Made by a program: the position numbers and the translations under genes
Shown here: piece by piece, positions 48,430 through 60,165 of the stretch
How the letters are laid out: every line of letters starts with the position of its first letter
Position numbering within the stretch: the stretch's first letter is position 1
Assembly: GCA_037039925.1 (NCBI GenBank)
Contig: JAXRKP010000661.1
Coordinates: 120,001-184,000, forward strand
DNA length: 64,000 bases
Direction: 5' to 3'
Origin: Doris montereyensis
Lineage: Eukaryota > Mollusca > Gastropoda > Nudibranchia > Dorididae
Notes under the pieces: model-generated
Seen by the model: only the letters and a program-made list of their open reading frames with translations
Told to the model about the DNA's origin: nothing
Database searches by the model: none

Positions 48430-49095
48430 TCAGAATCCGATTTGATGATAATAATGAACAACTGTTTTCATAGCATCCCACCCATTCAGAACACCATCTT
48501 TTAAAAAGCCATGACAAACACGTTGAAGTTCATTATAGCCCTCATATCTAATCTCTTTTATGCCATCCACAGAAAGACTGACAACCTCAAAACGAATAGA
48601 AAATAAAAATATTGGCCCTGTTCTCTTCCTGCTGAGAAATGAAAAACTGCTATTATTGTTTATGACAAAAGTTCCATCATAACACTCGAGGACTTCGTTC
48701 AATTTATCAAAAAAGTTGCCTAATTTAAATATGTCTCTCTCACTAAAAGATTTGAGTTGAATATCATCATCCTGAATTCTTGATTCGCTTGAATTGTTCG
48801 TGGTCCTCTTCCCTGTCTGAGGAGTTCTACAACACGAAGTCTCTTTGATGCTCATTATAGTTGGTGGCTCAATTGGAATTCCACCTTTTTTAGTTCTTAC
48901 ATTTGTTGGAAAATGCAAAGAACATACCGTCATGTTATCGGTGATCTGTGAGATATCTAATTTGTTCGGTAAAGCTTTTACCCACTTCAACCTCTCGACC
49001 GTGTCTTTGGGAAACCTAAAGAACGATTTCTTCACTCCACTTCTTTCACTTTCATAGCCACTCTTGCAGCCATACACACTGCACTTCCTACCCAT
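48430..49095 (-). CDS. THAP-domain protein, single exon (221 aa)
   Basis: THAP domains are C2CH zinc fingers that bind DNA and are found in host regulators and in P-element transposases. Here residues 1-80 contain CSVYGC (Cys 5 and Cys 10), the invariant Pro in FFRFPK (29), Trp 38 in LKWVKALP, VCSLHF (Cys 58, His 61) and a closing PPTIM in place of AVPTIF. The remaining 140 residues match nothing I recognise and contain no coiled coil or DDE motif. The frame opens with ATG at 49095 and is uninterrupted. It lies 580 bp upstream of, and on the same strand as, the ankyrin-GH20 gene, and a hAT transposon sits just upstream of it. It could be a host transcription factor or a truncated P-element-like transposase. 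Confidence 0.8.
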   Translation of the reverse strand: MGRKCSVYGCKSGYESERSGVKKSFFRFPKDTVERLKWVKALPNKLDISQITDNMTVCSLHFPTNVRTKKGGIPIEPPTIMSIKETSCCRTPQTGKRTTNNSSESRIQDDDIQLKSFSERDIFKLGNFFDKLNEVLECYDGTFVINNNSSFSFLSRKRTGPIFLFSIRFEVVSLSVDGIKEIRYEGYNELQRVCHGFLKDGVLNGWDAMKTVVHYYHQIGF

Positions 49096-49387
49096 CTTGA
49101 ATGTTCAACAAAATAATCACAATAATAATAACAATCCAATGAATAACTGATGATAATGATAATAATAATAACAATCCAGTATGAGTGAATGAGTAACAGA
49201 GATAATAATAATAATCAATTTGAAAACAGCCACGCTCAGCTCGATTTGAAAAATGACGCCGTGTTAATTACACACTACACACTGAGCGTAGAGACAGAGA
49301 CAAGCGATGCTATTAGCCAGTGGCGTTGGAACCATCGGCCTCCGCGCAGTTTAGCGAGCCGGCCTCCGTTATTCCTGTTACCGAGAT

Positions 49388-52300
49388 CAGGGTTGCCAGT
49401 TTCACAGTTTTCCTGCCAAATTCGACTTTTTTGGCAGTTTTGAAAATCGTTGGGCAGGAAAAAAATGGCTTGGTAGTTTTGCAGTTTTTTGGCAGTTTTT
49501 TGTTGGCTTCAGAACAACCTTTGTGGTGAAAACAAAACAAAACAAACAAGCAAAACAAGATAAAACAAAACACAAAATCGAAAGAAAAAGACGTTTTGGC
49601 CAGTCCTACATGGGTATTTTATTTCAGGTTCGTAACTGTGTGAATTTCCCCCTTTATATTATGGCTTTATGATTCTATTGTGGCACTTTTGCCACACATC
49701 TAACTGGCTACTGGCAGATCTCACACATCCTCTTTTCTTAACTTTTTGAGCGCGAAAAAGTGAGAAGTGAAAAGATCAAGAAGTAAACCTAGAGGTGGCG
49801 TCAAAGTGGAAAGGTACTTATGACAGTGGACGCAAATTCCTGAAGAAATGGCAGGATGAATTTCCTTGGCAACTGATGGCAGTGATAAAGCATTTTGCAA
49901 GTAACATAATTTTTGTATGATACATATTAAAATTATTATCTGCATTAGTCCTTGTCCTCTTCCTTCCTGTACTCTCCTAACTTTTCCTCTCCCGCCCCAC
50001 CCCCCCCCCCTATCCCCGACAGAGAGACTAAATGTATATAGCTACGCAGTAGATCTTATTTGATAACAACAACAACGACTCCACCTGACTAGATCTATGC
50101 ATGTTCGATAAGCCTAGATCCAAAATCAAACTAGTGATTCCCAAATGTTTTGCCTTGTGCTCCATTTGTATCCTTTACTATGCCACACAAAGAATTCTAT
50201 GCAACGGCAATGCATTTGCATGCCAGATCTAGATCTATGCAAACAACGAGATAGGCCTACTTCACAAATTTAAAAGGTTAGCATTAGCAGAGGAAATTTA
50301 ATCAAACACAACACGGAAAATAACAAACATACTGATTGTTAGATTAGCCTGCAGTCCTTATTTAAACACAAAAACAAAACAGAAAAGCACCAAACGATAT
50401 GCGAAATGTTTTATGGCCTTTTTAAATGACCAAAACTATCTCATGGAAAGCAATCCATAGATTGAGTTTATCTTGTCCCCGTAACCCTTCATAGATACTG
50501 CCATGCAGATATTGCCCCGCGACTCAGCAGCCCCAAAGACCATGAAAAAACCAAGAAACATAAAGACAGAGCCCCAGTTTCGAACAACACAGCGCTCCAA
50601 GTGACCAAAATACCACGGGAGCAGAAATATGTATCAAATAAACAAAAGGTCGCTGAAATTGAGTTAGCTGTTTTTGTGACTTGCCACTCTTCAATAAGAG
50701 TGGTGGACCATTTAGGAGAATGGATTCATACACACGCAGACGGCAGCACACTAAGTCATATGCGTCTGCATCGCACCAAATGTGCATCAATTATAAGAAA
50801 TGTAATTTCCCCTTCAATGAAAAATGAACTGAAGAAAGCGGCGAGGGGCAAGAAATTCTCTCTTATTGTGGACGAGTCGACTGATGTTGGTTGTCAAAAA
50901 CTACTCTGCCTTATTATAAGGTATTTGAATGACGAGAAAGGTATTGATGATGCTTTCTTGGGCTTGGTGCCAGTGTTAGAAACCAACGCAGAGTCTCTGT
51001 TTCAGGCAATTAAGGATGAGCTGGATGCATTTGACTTACATTTAAAGGACTGTATTGGCTTCGCCACTGACGGTGCATCCGTCATGGTGGGAATCAACAA
51101 CAGCGTATGGACCAGGATCAAAAGTGAGTCGCCCCACTGCACTCAGATGAAGTGTATCTGCCACTCGTTAGCATTGTGCGTGCAGCATGCTTTTGCTAAG
51201 CTCCTTCCAATCTTGGCTTTTTACTGAAGGAGGTGCCATCGTGGTTTGCGCACAGTAATCTTCGGCGTGATGCATTTCAGTCGATATTCAATACATTGAA
51301 TGCAGACACGCAAAGTGGTATAGCTCACCCAACCCCATTCATGAAAACGTCGTCAACAAGGTGGTTAGTAAGAGGAAAGGTGCTATACAATATCCTTGTC
51401 AATTGGGAGGAACTCATCTGTTACTTCCAAATAGCTGAGCTTAATGGCCCATCTGATACCAAGTTCAAAGCACACCTGATTAAAGAGATGTTGCAGGACA
51501 GAATGAATTATTTGCTGTTTCATTTTGCCACGCCAATTGTGCAAGAGTTTGAACGTATAAATTCAAAATTTCAATCAACCAGTGCCGATCCTCATGAACT
51601 GAACAAAGAACTCGTTGCATTTCACACGAGCCTACGTTCCAGACTTTACAATCCCCTGGGAGCAAGAAAGATGTCGACAGCTGCGATTATGGATTCAAGT
51701 TCATCACCGAGTGTCGCAAGTATCTGGAAAGGCTTCCTGAAGACAACAAGGAAACAAAAACAGAAAAAAAAGTTCAGGTGGTGAAAGAGAGGTGTCATAT
51801 GATGCTGCAGGAAGCCTTGGATCAAGTGGAAAAACGGCTTCCAAACTCCGAGAACCTTTTTAGTGAACTGAGCCTTCTCAGTCCCTTGAAAGTATGGAAC
51901 CAACTGGGTAGAGCAGACTTTGAGCACTTGCCATTTCCCCATCTTCTTGGCGAAAATGTAAATACAATAGAGGAGCAATACAGGAGAATTGCTTTGATCG
52001 ACTGGTCATCAGAGACAGTTTTCAAAGAGACACCAATACCGAAGGAGACTGTTACATTCTGGGAGAGTGTCTTAAAAACTCCTCACATGAAGGAACTGGC
52101 AGAATATGCCCTTAACTGCCTTCTTACTCCCACAAGCAATGCTGGGATTGAAAGGGTTTTTCTCTTGTAACATCAACGAAAACAAAACCTAGGAACAAGC
52201 TGTCCGTCCAATCCCTAGATGCCATAATTCGCGTTAAATGCAATGTTTTCCAGAAAGGCAAATGTTGCAGAGATTTCACTGTAACTCAGTCCATGTTGAA

Positions 52301-52931
52301 TCTTTGCACCAGTGCTGTCCTCTATGCAGCAAGCACCACATCTCAGGGGAGCAACCAGTGATGCTGCGAGTTCTGCAGATGATAATGGAGATCTCCTCCA
52401 GTTTTTGTAAAGTACCCAAACTAGCCCACTAGCCGATGGATCATAGGAAGTGACCATCAAATGATTTTTTTCTTCTTTTAATCGTCATTGCATGTGGATG
52501 TCAACTTTTCTTTTAAGCACATATCTCTCAGTTGGATTTCAGTTTACTCGTTCTGTTATTATGTTTAACTAAAAACAAAAGGCGACACTCTCCTTCAAAG
52601 TTTTTTTCACACATAGGCCTATATATACATAAACTTACTACGCCAGTGTCTCAAGTACCAGCTCCACCGACGCTTCACTTAGTTCACAATCTACAGTCAC
52701 CACAATAAGAATAAGAGGTGAGTTAATTTATTGCTAGCGCATAAATGTATAATCGTTTCATATACGTGCCTGTGTTTTCCTTGTTATAAGATTTGCTTTA
52801 ATGTTGAACCATTGTTCAAACTGGTTTGGCATTAACTTTAATTTAAAGTCGCATTTGGCAGTTTTTATTGCCATTTGGCAGATTTTGTTTGTCAATTTGG
52901 CAGGAAGCCTGAAAATAATCTGGCAACCCTG
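49388..52931 (+). mobile_element. hAT DNA transposon (complete ends, inactive)
   Basis: The left end CAGGGTTGCCAG (49388-49399) is exactly inverted at the right end (52920-52931). Outside it, ACCGAGAT (49380-49387) and ACTGAGAT (52932-52939) form an 8-bp target duplication with one mismatch, as expected for hAT. Subterminal TTTGGCAG motifs are repeated at both ends and may be transposase-binding sites. It carries the broken transposase described at 50601-52240. It separates the THAP gene from GLRX5, which point away from each other, so it sits in their shared upstream region. Confidence 0.93.
50601..52240 (+). pseudogene. hAT transposase (ZBED5/ZMYM6/SCAND3-like), frameshifted
   Basis: Three consecutive frames make up one transposase. 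50601-51227 has FSLIVDESTDVGCQKLLCLI (first catalytic Asp region), CIGFATDGASVMVG (second Asp) and CICHSLALCV. 51233-51784 has the RNase H insertion region, with SSTRWLVRGKVLYNIL. 51778-52170 has the C-terminal dimerisation region, ELAEYALNCLLTPTSNAGIE followed by RVF. A further frame change after 52165 leads into STKTKPRNKLSVQSLDAIIR. Frame breaks near 51225, 51775 and 52165 make it inactive. The missing N-terminus before 50601 may include a BED finger, which I did not find. Confidence 0.88.
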
Positions 52932-53087
52932 ACTGAGATTATTAGGACTCGACAAAACATCGTGAGAAAACAAACATCATTTCATAGAGTCGAGTTTTCG
53001 ATACCAATAGCTGTGTTCGAACTTATGGGGAAATAACTCTCTCAATCAGTGTGTATTATTCGGTTCATACGTCCTTTCACTTTCACG

Positions 53088-56000
53088 ATGAATGTCATGA
53101 GACGATTTTTAAATAAACAAAGCAATTTATTGTTGTTACAATATAGGAATGGAATTACACGCTCATTTTCAGCACAAAACGGACCAGTGAACTTCGATTT
53201 ATTGGTGAAGGACAAGCCTATTGTGGTTTTCATGAAGGGCACACCAGATGCTCCACGATGTGGTTTCAGCAATGCCGTTTGTCAAATTTTACGTTTTCAC
53301 GGTATTAACGACTTCTCTTCTTTCGATGTATTAGAGGATGAGGCTATACGGACAGGTGAGATAAACTAAAGACTGATTAAATAAACAATTACTCCTCATT
53401 TTCTTGTGTGCATCTATATTTTTGTTACTAACGAGTAATGACAAACAGTGAGGCAAGGGGCATGTCTGAAGTGAAGGTAATGACACAAGATAATATGAAA
53501 GCCCCATAGGAACAAAGACGAAACAAATACAAGGAATAGACAGAGAAAAATTCCTGGCCACCATGGGGAACCTGTGATCTCTGCATCAGCACTCAATCGC
53601 CTTGCCAGGAAAAGAAAGCGTGCTACCAACCGAGCTAACTTTCATTGCTAACTTTTATAAAAGTACTTTACTTTACTTTAAACTTTCATTAAATTTTTTT
53701 TCAGGGAGTGTAGTTAGCTCGGTTGGTAGCATGCTTTCTTTTCATGGCGAGGCGATGACAGGTACCGACGCAGAGGTCGCGGGTTCGATCCCCATGGTGA
53801 TCAGGATTTTTTTCTGTCTATTCCTTGTATTTGTCTCATCTTTGTTCCTATGGGGCTTTCATATTATCTTGTGTCATTACCTTCACTAACGAGTAATGAT
53901 AAATTTAGATCCAAATCTACAGCAGATTGATCTAAAATCTAGATCTAGCTAGAATCTATTTATATCATCATGGTTTTTTGCAAATCAATTTTTTCATGAT
54001 TCTGTTTAAGATACTACTAGCAATCAATGAGTACAAATTCTAACTCAGGTTACAACTTTCTAAAAAAATCTGTGATTTCCTGGGAGTTTTTCTCCTCTCC
54101 TACAAGAAGCACGTCTGGAAACGAAAACACATTTAACTTGGCAGAGCCGTTTGGCCATCATTCCATTGCCAAGATGTTGAAACTAAGTGTATTAATCAGT
54201 AGAATTTTTTATGCCTGGAGAAAGATCATTTATGTCCTCTAACTCTAAATCCACTCACCGGAAGGTAGAAATGCGAACTGATACAGAAGGAAGGAATGTT
54301 TAATGTTACGTCTTTATAGTAAAATATAGTGTGATGATATTTGTGATTTAAAAAATTAATTCAAACCTTGTTATACCGCCAATTGTTGTGCCAGTGGTAC
54401 AGTAGTGTGTTTTTGAGAACACTTTTATTAGTAAAAATTTGGTCAGCAGATGTAGGCGTGTGTGTTTAATGCAGAGTGTGCTTTCATGAAGTGTGCTATT
54501 AATTTTATCAGTGACTATTTTAACTCCTAGGAAGTGCCAAATGGCATTATAATAAAAACATCTTTAGCCAGTATTACAACAAGGGGTATAATATCATTTT
54601 TTGACAATATCTACGATAACCAGGGAATAGTAAACGACATCTAATAAACACTTCTTTTGCATGCGAAAATGCTACTAAAAACACTGTTTATAGTACAATG
54701 TAGTAATATTAATGTTAGTAGGTAGGCCTGGCAACACACACTATATTTGGGTTCCTTTAGCCCAGAATTACGTAGAGTGAGAGAGGAGTAGTGAATTTGC
54801 CAGTGGGGATGAAACACAACACACTCAGGGAACTGATATTTTTAAGTGTGTATTTGACTGTGATCCTTGGCCCTTAACCTGATGCACTCTGGCAGTTAGA
54901 GTGAATTGTATTTTTTAAAAGTTAATTTAATAAGGAATGTTAATGTCAGACCATTGGTGAATGGCTGTATAACAAGTTATTTTATTGTTTTGGTATATAT
55001 AGGCTACATTGTCTAGTCCGTACAAAGGTGAAAAACTGGCAGTAAGCGAGTAGCGAGAATGGTAGTGGCGGATTACAAATATGCAGTTGACTCCACTTGT
55101 CGTATAGGCCCTACTTGTTGTGAAAACGATTGTAATGATCTTGAAATGAATCAAACTTTTTTCCTAGAACCAGCACCGACGTCATTGAACCTCTATGGAA
55201 ATTAGAAGGTTGTAATGACTTCAATTTCAATACACTGGTCATGACAGTTGTAGTGAAGTGAATTTTCTCCCCCATCCTCTACAGACTATAATAAAAAGTC
55301 AACACATGTATTGACTTTTTTCCATGATAAAGTTTAACCTGCCGATTGATTTTTAAGAAAACACACCAAAACCTAATCATCTATGTAAATAATATACAAG
55401 TACAGTAAGCCTTCGTTTACTAGCCCATACTTGTGCTTACAACGCATTATTATTTTACATTTTATACCATGCAAGCGTCTATTACCTATGGGATGTAGTG
55501 CCTACACACAACTAAAAGTAAGAAGAGGATAGGGGCTAGCTGGAATGCGACACTTCTACATCATTGTTATTATAGCTTGCTGATAGGTGCTGGGTACTGT
55601 ACATAGCGCTAATGTCCCCTGGATTTGTAGTCAAATGGTTGTATTGAACTGGATGTAATGATTTTTTCTGCTCCCTAAGGACATCACTCAAAGCGTAGTG
55701 GACTATTGTTGGAGGTGGTATAGCAAGGTTTGAGTGAATGGGGATGACGATCAGTGTATGGGTCTAGAATTCGACATCTTGAAAATTTCTGATCAGAACT
55801 TGTCAAATTGTAATCCTGTGTAAAATTGCAGAAGAAATTATAATTAAACTTGATTGAACACTGTACATTAGGAAGTTTTAACCATGTTGTGAAACTTTAC
55901 CACAATGCCTTTACATTTACTGGCAGTCAGTGGCAGAAACCATTTATTATAAAGAGTATATATATGTCTCTTGGTCAGATTTATGAATTTAATATAAAGA

Positions 56001-56873
56001 ACTGCAGGTTGTTTTTTATTATAAACAGCCGAGCAGCATTTATTACCTAGTTTGAGTCTAGTAGAAGGTAACGTTGTTGCAAGTAACATTTTATTTACAA
56101 AGATTGCAAATAATTTTCAAGTTTCTTACATGGCTAGCACTAACAAGACTACCAGGTATAACAGTAGAACAAACATTCATTATCAACTCTTTTTCCAAAA
56201 TTGAAAATAAGTTTAGTTCAGTTTATATACTTTATTATTAATGCATTTCTACCAACCAGTACATAAAAACTCATTTTAGTGTATGCTTTTTGTCTTTGAG
56301 TCTGTAAGTCTGTGTTTACCTTGTAAAGTCTGTGTATGTAATTGTATTTTTTTGTTTAAAAAGAGACTAGAGATATTTTGGTGACACTCATGACAGTCTG
56401 GAGACACTGTTCTGAGTTTCCCAAACTATCTTTGCACTTCTCCAGAAAGGCCAGCGAACGGCAGATTGTTTGTCATATATCTAACTTAAACTTAAACGTA
56501 AAGGGCAAGAAGTGTACTGTACACATATACCGACTATAGTTGTCATTCTTTATTTTATAATGTGTCGTGATGTTGCTTTCAAATTAAATTTTCAAAAGAA
56601 AAATACAATACATGTGTATGCCTTATCATTAGTAGAGATTCATTTCAATTGTCATAATAATAATATATTTTATAATTTGCGTTTTTCAGGGGTGAAGGAA
56701 TATTCAGACTGGCCAACCATACCACAAGTTTTTTTCAACGGAGAATTCATGGGGGATGTGATATTTTGCTTGATATGCACAAAAACGGGGAACTGATAGA
56801 GGAACTGAAGAAAATTGGAATCAGATCTGCTCTGCTTGATTCTAAACCTGAGGAAGGCGGAGAGAAATCTTGA
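53088..56873 (+). CDS. GLRX5: Mitochondrial monothiol glutaredoxin 5
   Basis: GLRX5 passes [2Fe-2S] clusters from the ISCU scaffold to downstream carriers in the mitochondrial matrix. Exon 1 is 53088-53355 and exon 2 is 56690-56873 (stop TGA 56871-56873), with a GT-AG intron and phase 1 intact. Residues 1-30 are basic and hydrophobic ([10 protein letters not shown] ... ITRSFSA), consistent with a mitochondrial presequence. Family motifs are [19 protein letters not shown] (active-site CGFS, Cys 58), [13 protein letters not shown] and, after a break, [20 protein letters not shown]. The break is at the run of five Gs at 56749-56753: one more G would keep the frame and give the GGCD usual for the family. 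AATAAA at 56934-56939 is a good poly(A) signal. A GTG-initiated extension upstream is possible but not preferred. Confidence 0.92.
53427..53899. mobile_element. Head-to-head SINE-B pair flanked by a 15-bp direct repeat, GLRX5 intron
   Basis: A minus copy (about 53442-53640) and a plus copy (about 53703-53884) of the SINE-B family lie head to head, with tRNA heads GTTAGCTCGGTTGGTAGCA facing inward across about 60 bp. ACTAACGAGTAATGA is found exactly at 53427-53441 and 53885-53899, outside both copies. That makes it a candidate target duplication for the pair as a single insertion. Body motifs are GGTTCGATCCCCATGG, TTTTTCTGTCTATTCCTTGT and TTGTTCCTATGGGGCTTTCA. Confidence 0.85.
54250..56680. 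other. Remainder of the GLRX5 intron, nothing recognised
   Basis: AT-rich intron sequence. No further repeat family, exon or RNA was recognised on either strand. Confidence 0.5.
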
Positions 56874-56939
56874 TCCTATTTGTCAATGCTTTTGTTGTTT
56901 TTTTTACGGTTTTGCTTTTTCATGTTTGTTTGAAATAAA

Positions 56940-58040
56940 AGATGAAATTTTCAATTTCGTATGAGGGTATTAACATTATAACAAAGTATTGTTCTTAAAT
57001 GTCTGAATGAATGACATTTGAGTCCAAATCCCTCTGATAGACTCCTGGAATTAATTGAAAATGTGCATTGTGTTTGAGTTTTCACTGTACTTGTTACTTT
57101 GTTTCTCCTACGGTTAATAATTCAGGTAAAGATCACAATTTTTTTATCTTGATGACTTTATACTTTAAAGTCTAATTTGTTGCATTGAGTTGTGATGTGC
57201 AGTTTGAATACATCCCAACTAATAGTTATTTTCTGATCATTGATAATATAATAGCCTTACCTTACCAACATCAATTTGAAAATTATTCATGTTTTTTAAA
57301 AATTTTAGTGAAAGGAAAGGCGGAATGAGAAAAGTACTCTTTTTTTACGATTGTACACATGAACAACCGACTATTGTGCAAAGTTGGCGGTATGGCATGT
57401 AATGTAAGTAGTACATGTATTTGTTTCATATGTTATTTTTATTATATTGTTATGCAAGAGAGTTTGACATTGACAAAGAGATCACATTCACACTCACACT
57501 CACAGGGAGAAAGAGAGAATGCTCATTTACTACAGAAGAAAATCATACTCAGCATTAGCACTAGCAGGAAATTAGTATTAGTGTGTTGTGCTGGACTCTG
57601 AAATTAAGATTGAAGTTTCAAGTTTTTAAGACCAGTGATATTTAGAAATTATAAAGATACTTAGTTTTATTATCAGAAAAACGAAATCCTTTGTATTAGA
57701 AGTTGAAGTCGGTTTTGGTTTAATTAAGCTACCGGGGTACTGATAATTTTGTTAGTAGACCTAGTGCTAGTTTTTTTTATTGTGTTATCCCTTAGAAAAT
57801 GAGAGAACTTATGTGCAGAAAAAAAAATAAAACAGTGAAATTCAATTTTCATTTTGGATCATACATTTTGGATTATTTCTTGTTTTGCGTGTTTTTGTTT
57901 TTTTTTTCGTTCATTTTGAATTGGGCATGTAGCTACAAGATTAACAATTTGGTTAGACTGTACATTTATATTTACATATCATTACAGAGCTTCATTTTTC
58001 ATGATGTTTGCTTACATAAATAAAGTTCATTTCACTATTC
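56940..58040. other. GLRX5 3' flank, AT-rich, nothing recognised
   Basis: Downstream of the GLRX5 poly(A) signal there is only AT-rich sequence with a short CACTCA-type imperfect repeat near 57485. No supported gene. Confidence 0.5.
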
Positions 58041-58043
58041 ACA

Positions 58044-58485
58044 TAAAAGCCACTCCTTTTTGGCTGCCCAGTTCCATTCATTCTTCACAAAAGTGAGCAT
58101 GACCACTTCTTGACAGCTCGACGTTTCGTTGATGAAAAATGAAGATAAAATTCTGTATGAAAGTCATCAGGGTGATTTATTTTATTGCCATTTTCTCTTC
58201 CTTTGTCAAGAAGAAAAAATGAAGCTATACGCTCTGTAAATTATATTCACAAAAACCACTCCTTTCTGGCTGCCCAGCTCATTCTTCACATTATCATTAT
58301 GTGATAAAGTGAGCATGATCACTTCTTGGCAGTTAACTTTTCATGAATAAAAGTGAAGATGAAGTTCTGTGTGAAAGTCATCAGTATAACTATAATTTCT
58401 TTTTATATTGCCATTTCCTCTTTCTTTATGAAGAAAAAAATGGATGGGAAATTAAAAATGAAGCTCTATGTAAACTACCGATTAG
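58044..58485. repeat. ~210-bp tandem duplication
   Basis: 58044-58248 and 58249-58485 share, in order, CCACTCCTTTNTGGCTGCCC, AAAGTGAGCATGANCACTTC, GTGTGAAAGTCATCAG, TTATATTGCCATTTCCTC and AATGAAGCT. Copy 2 has extra bases (CACATTATCATTATGTGATA). Each unit contains several AAGTGA and TCATC blocks but no open frame shared between the copies. Confidence 0.8.
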
Positions 58486-58925
58486 CCTGATGTAATACAA
58501 ATTGGACTATCTCATTAGGGATTAACGTATTGCATCATTGCATTGACTGAGCAAAGTAAGCAATAAAGACAAAATGACACTTGTGCGCAAAATAACTTTC
58601 ATAACTATTTTTAGATCTATGTAAAACAAAACTATACACGATGCTTTAAATTAAAAAAAATAATTAAGTCTATTGAATTTATTACTCTTTATTTGGTGAA
58701 AATGATACAGTTATATAACAGTTTACACAGTCTGGTTTCTTACAACAGTGCAATTCTCCGAAAATAGTTTTCGGATCAATCTCTCAAAAGAGTTTGTAAA
58801 TGTAATACTAATACATGTATACATGTACAGTGGGCACTTCTTATAACAGCTGAGTTATAGATGAAACATTCACAATGTAACACTAACAGTAACAGGAAAT
58901 CGGTTATAACAGGGTTATCTTCACA

Positions 58926-59095
<170 letters not shown>

Positions 59096-59889
59096 TTTTC
59101 TCTCTCTGGCTCTATTAAAAAATATATTTTTTATAAATCTTATACATGTAACACTAGGAACAGGATCTGGGCAGGGATATTTGCTTTATAATACATAGAG
59201 GACTTCGTCAAAGTGGAACGTGCACACGAGAAGTGAAAGTTTACATACTGTTGATCTATCATTATCATTCCTAATGGAGTAATGAGTTGGATTTTTTTTC
59301 AAGTTTCAAGACATTTGTAGGCCTACTGACTTCATCGAAACCCAATGAATGAGAATGCAAGTGTTTGAATTTGAAGTGTACGAAAAGGCGTAAAACTAGT
59401 AAAAGTAAAGATAGGTGGAGTGGTGTGTCTACAATGTAGTAGTAGTAGTAGTACATGTACATTATGATGGCTGGCCTACCATTCGCTTATACTTAGTGGA
59501 ACACGTTTAAACCGAAAACGGTTAAACCAAAAGATCGATAAACCGAAAGGATTTGGAATCCCCGATCTTTTCTTCTCTTCGTCTTTGTTAAATAAATAGC
59601 GATAAACCGAAATGGCCCTACCGCTAAACCGAAATAAAAATTCACTGAGTTGCGGTCCAAAAAGTCAATCGTCAACCTACAACTTTGCCGTACTAGTGCT
59701 AGATCTAGTTCAAGACACCCAAGAAGGCTACAATTACTAGGCTATACACTATACATGTGTACAATCACACGCAAAGAGAAAAGTGGGGCGGGGGGGGGAG
59801 ATTGGTGGCGTGATGCTACGGTCAATGGCTGCTGCACAGTGCGCGAGAGTGCGAGAGGCAAATTATCCGCGTGGCACTGGCACCGATCA

Positions 59890-59937
59890 GTGATAGCAAG
59901 GCCGTCTCTAATACAATAGAGACGGCCTTGGTGATAG
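59890..59937. repeat. 34-bp hairpin (13-bp arms) between 7-bp direct repeats
   Basis: GTGATAG at 59890-59896 is repeated at 59931-59937. Exactly between them is a perfect inverted repeat with arms CAAGGCCGTCTCT (59897-59909) and its complement (59918-59930) around the loop AATACAAT. Like the 48202 palindrome it starts CAAGG and ends CCTTG. It lies inside the pogo element, upstream of its transposase fragment. Confidence 0.85.
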
Positions 59938-60165
59938 TCATAGGCTGGTTCACTGCACTGTCACTGATTACGGCCACACGCGACGGCATTCCATCACGAA
60001 TGTGTAACTGTAAGCGGTGTGTATGCGAGTGTACACCGTGCGTGTTGACGATTGCAATTTCTTCCTTTCCACAATCGAATCTTCAGCCACGCGGATATTT
60101 CTTGCTTTGCTCTTCGGTACCACTACAACCTGTGACTATAAATTCCATCCATAATTACGAAAATC

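Noticed and set aside
53049..53087. Upstream start for GLRX5
   Set aside because: The in-frame extension would begin with GTG. The ATG at 53088 gives a normal mitochondrial presequence length.
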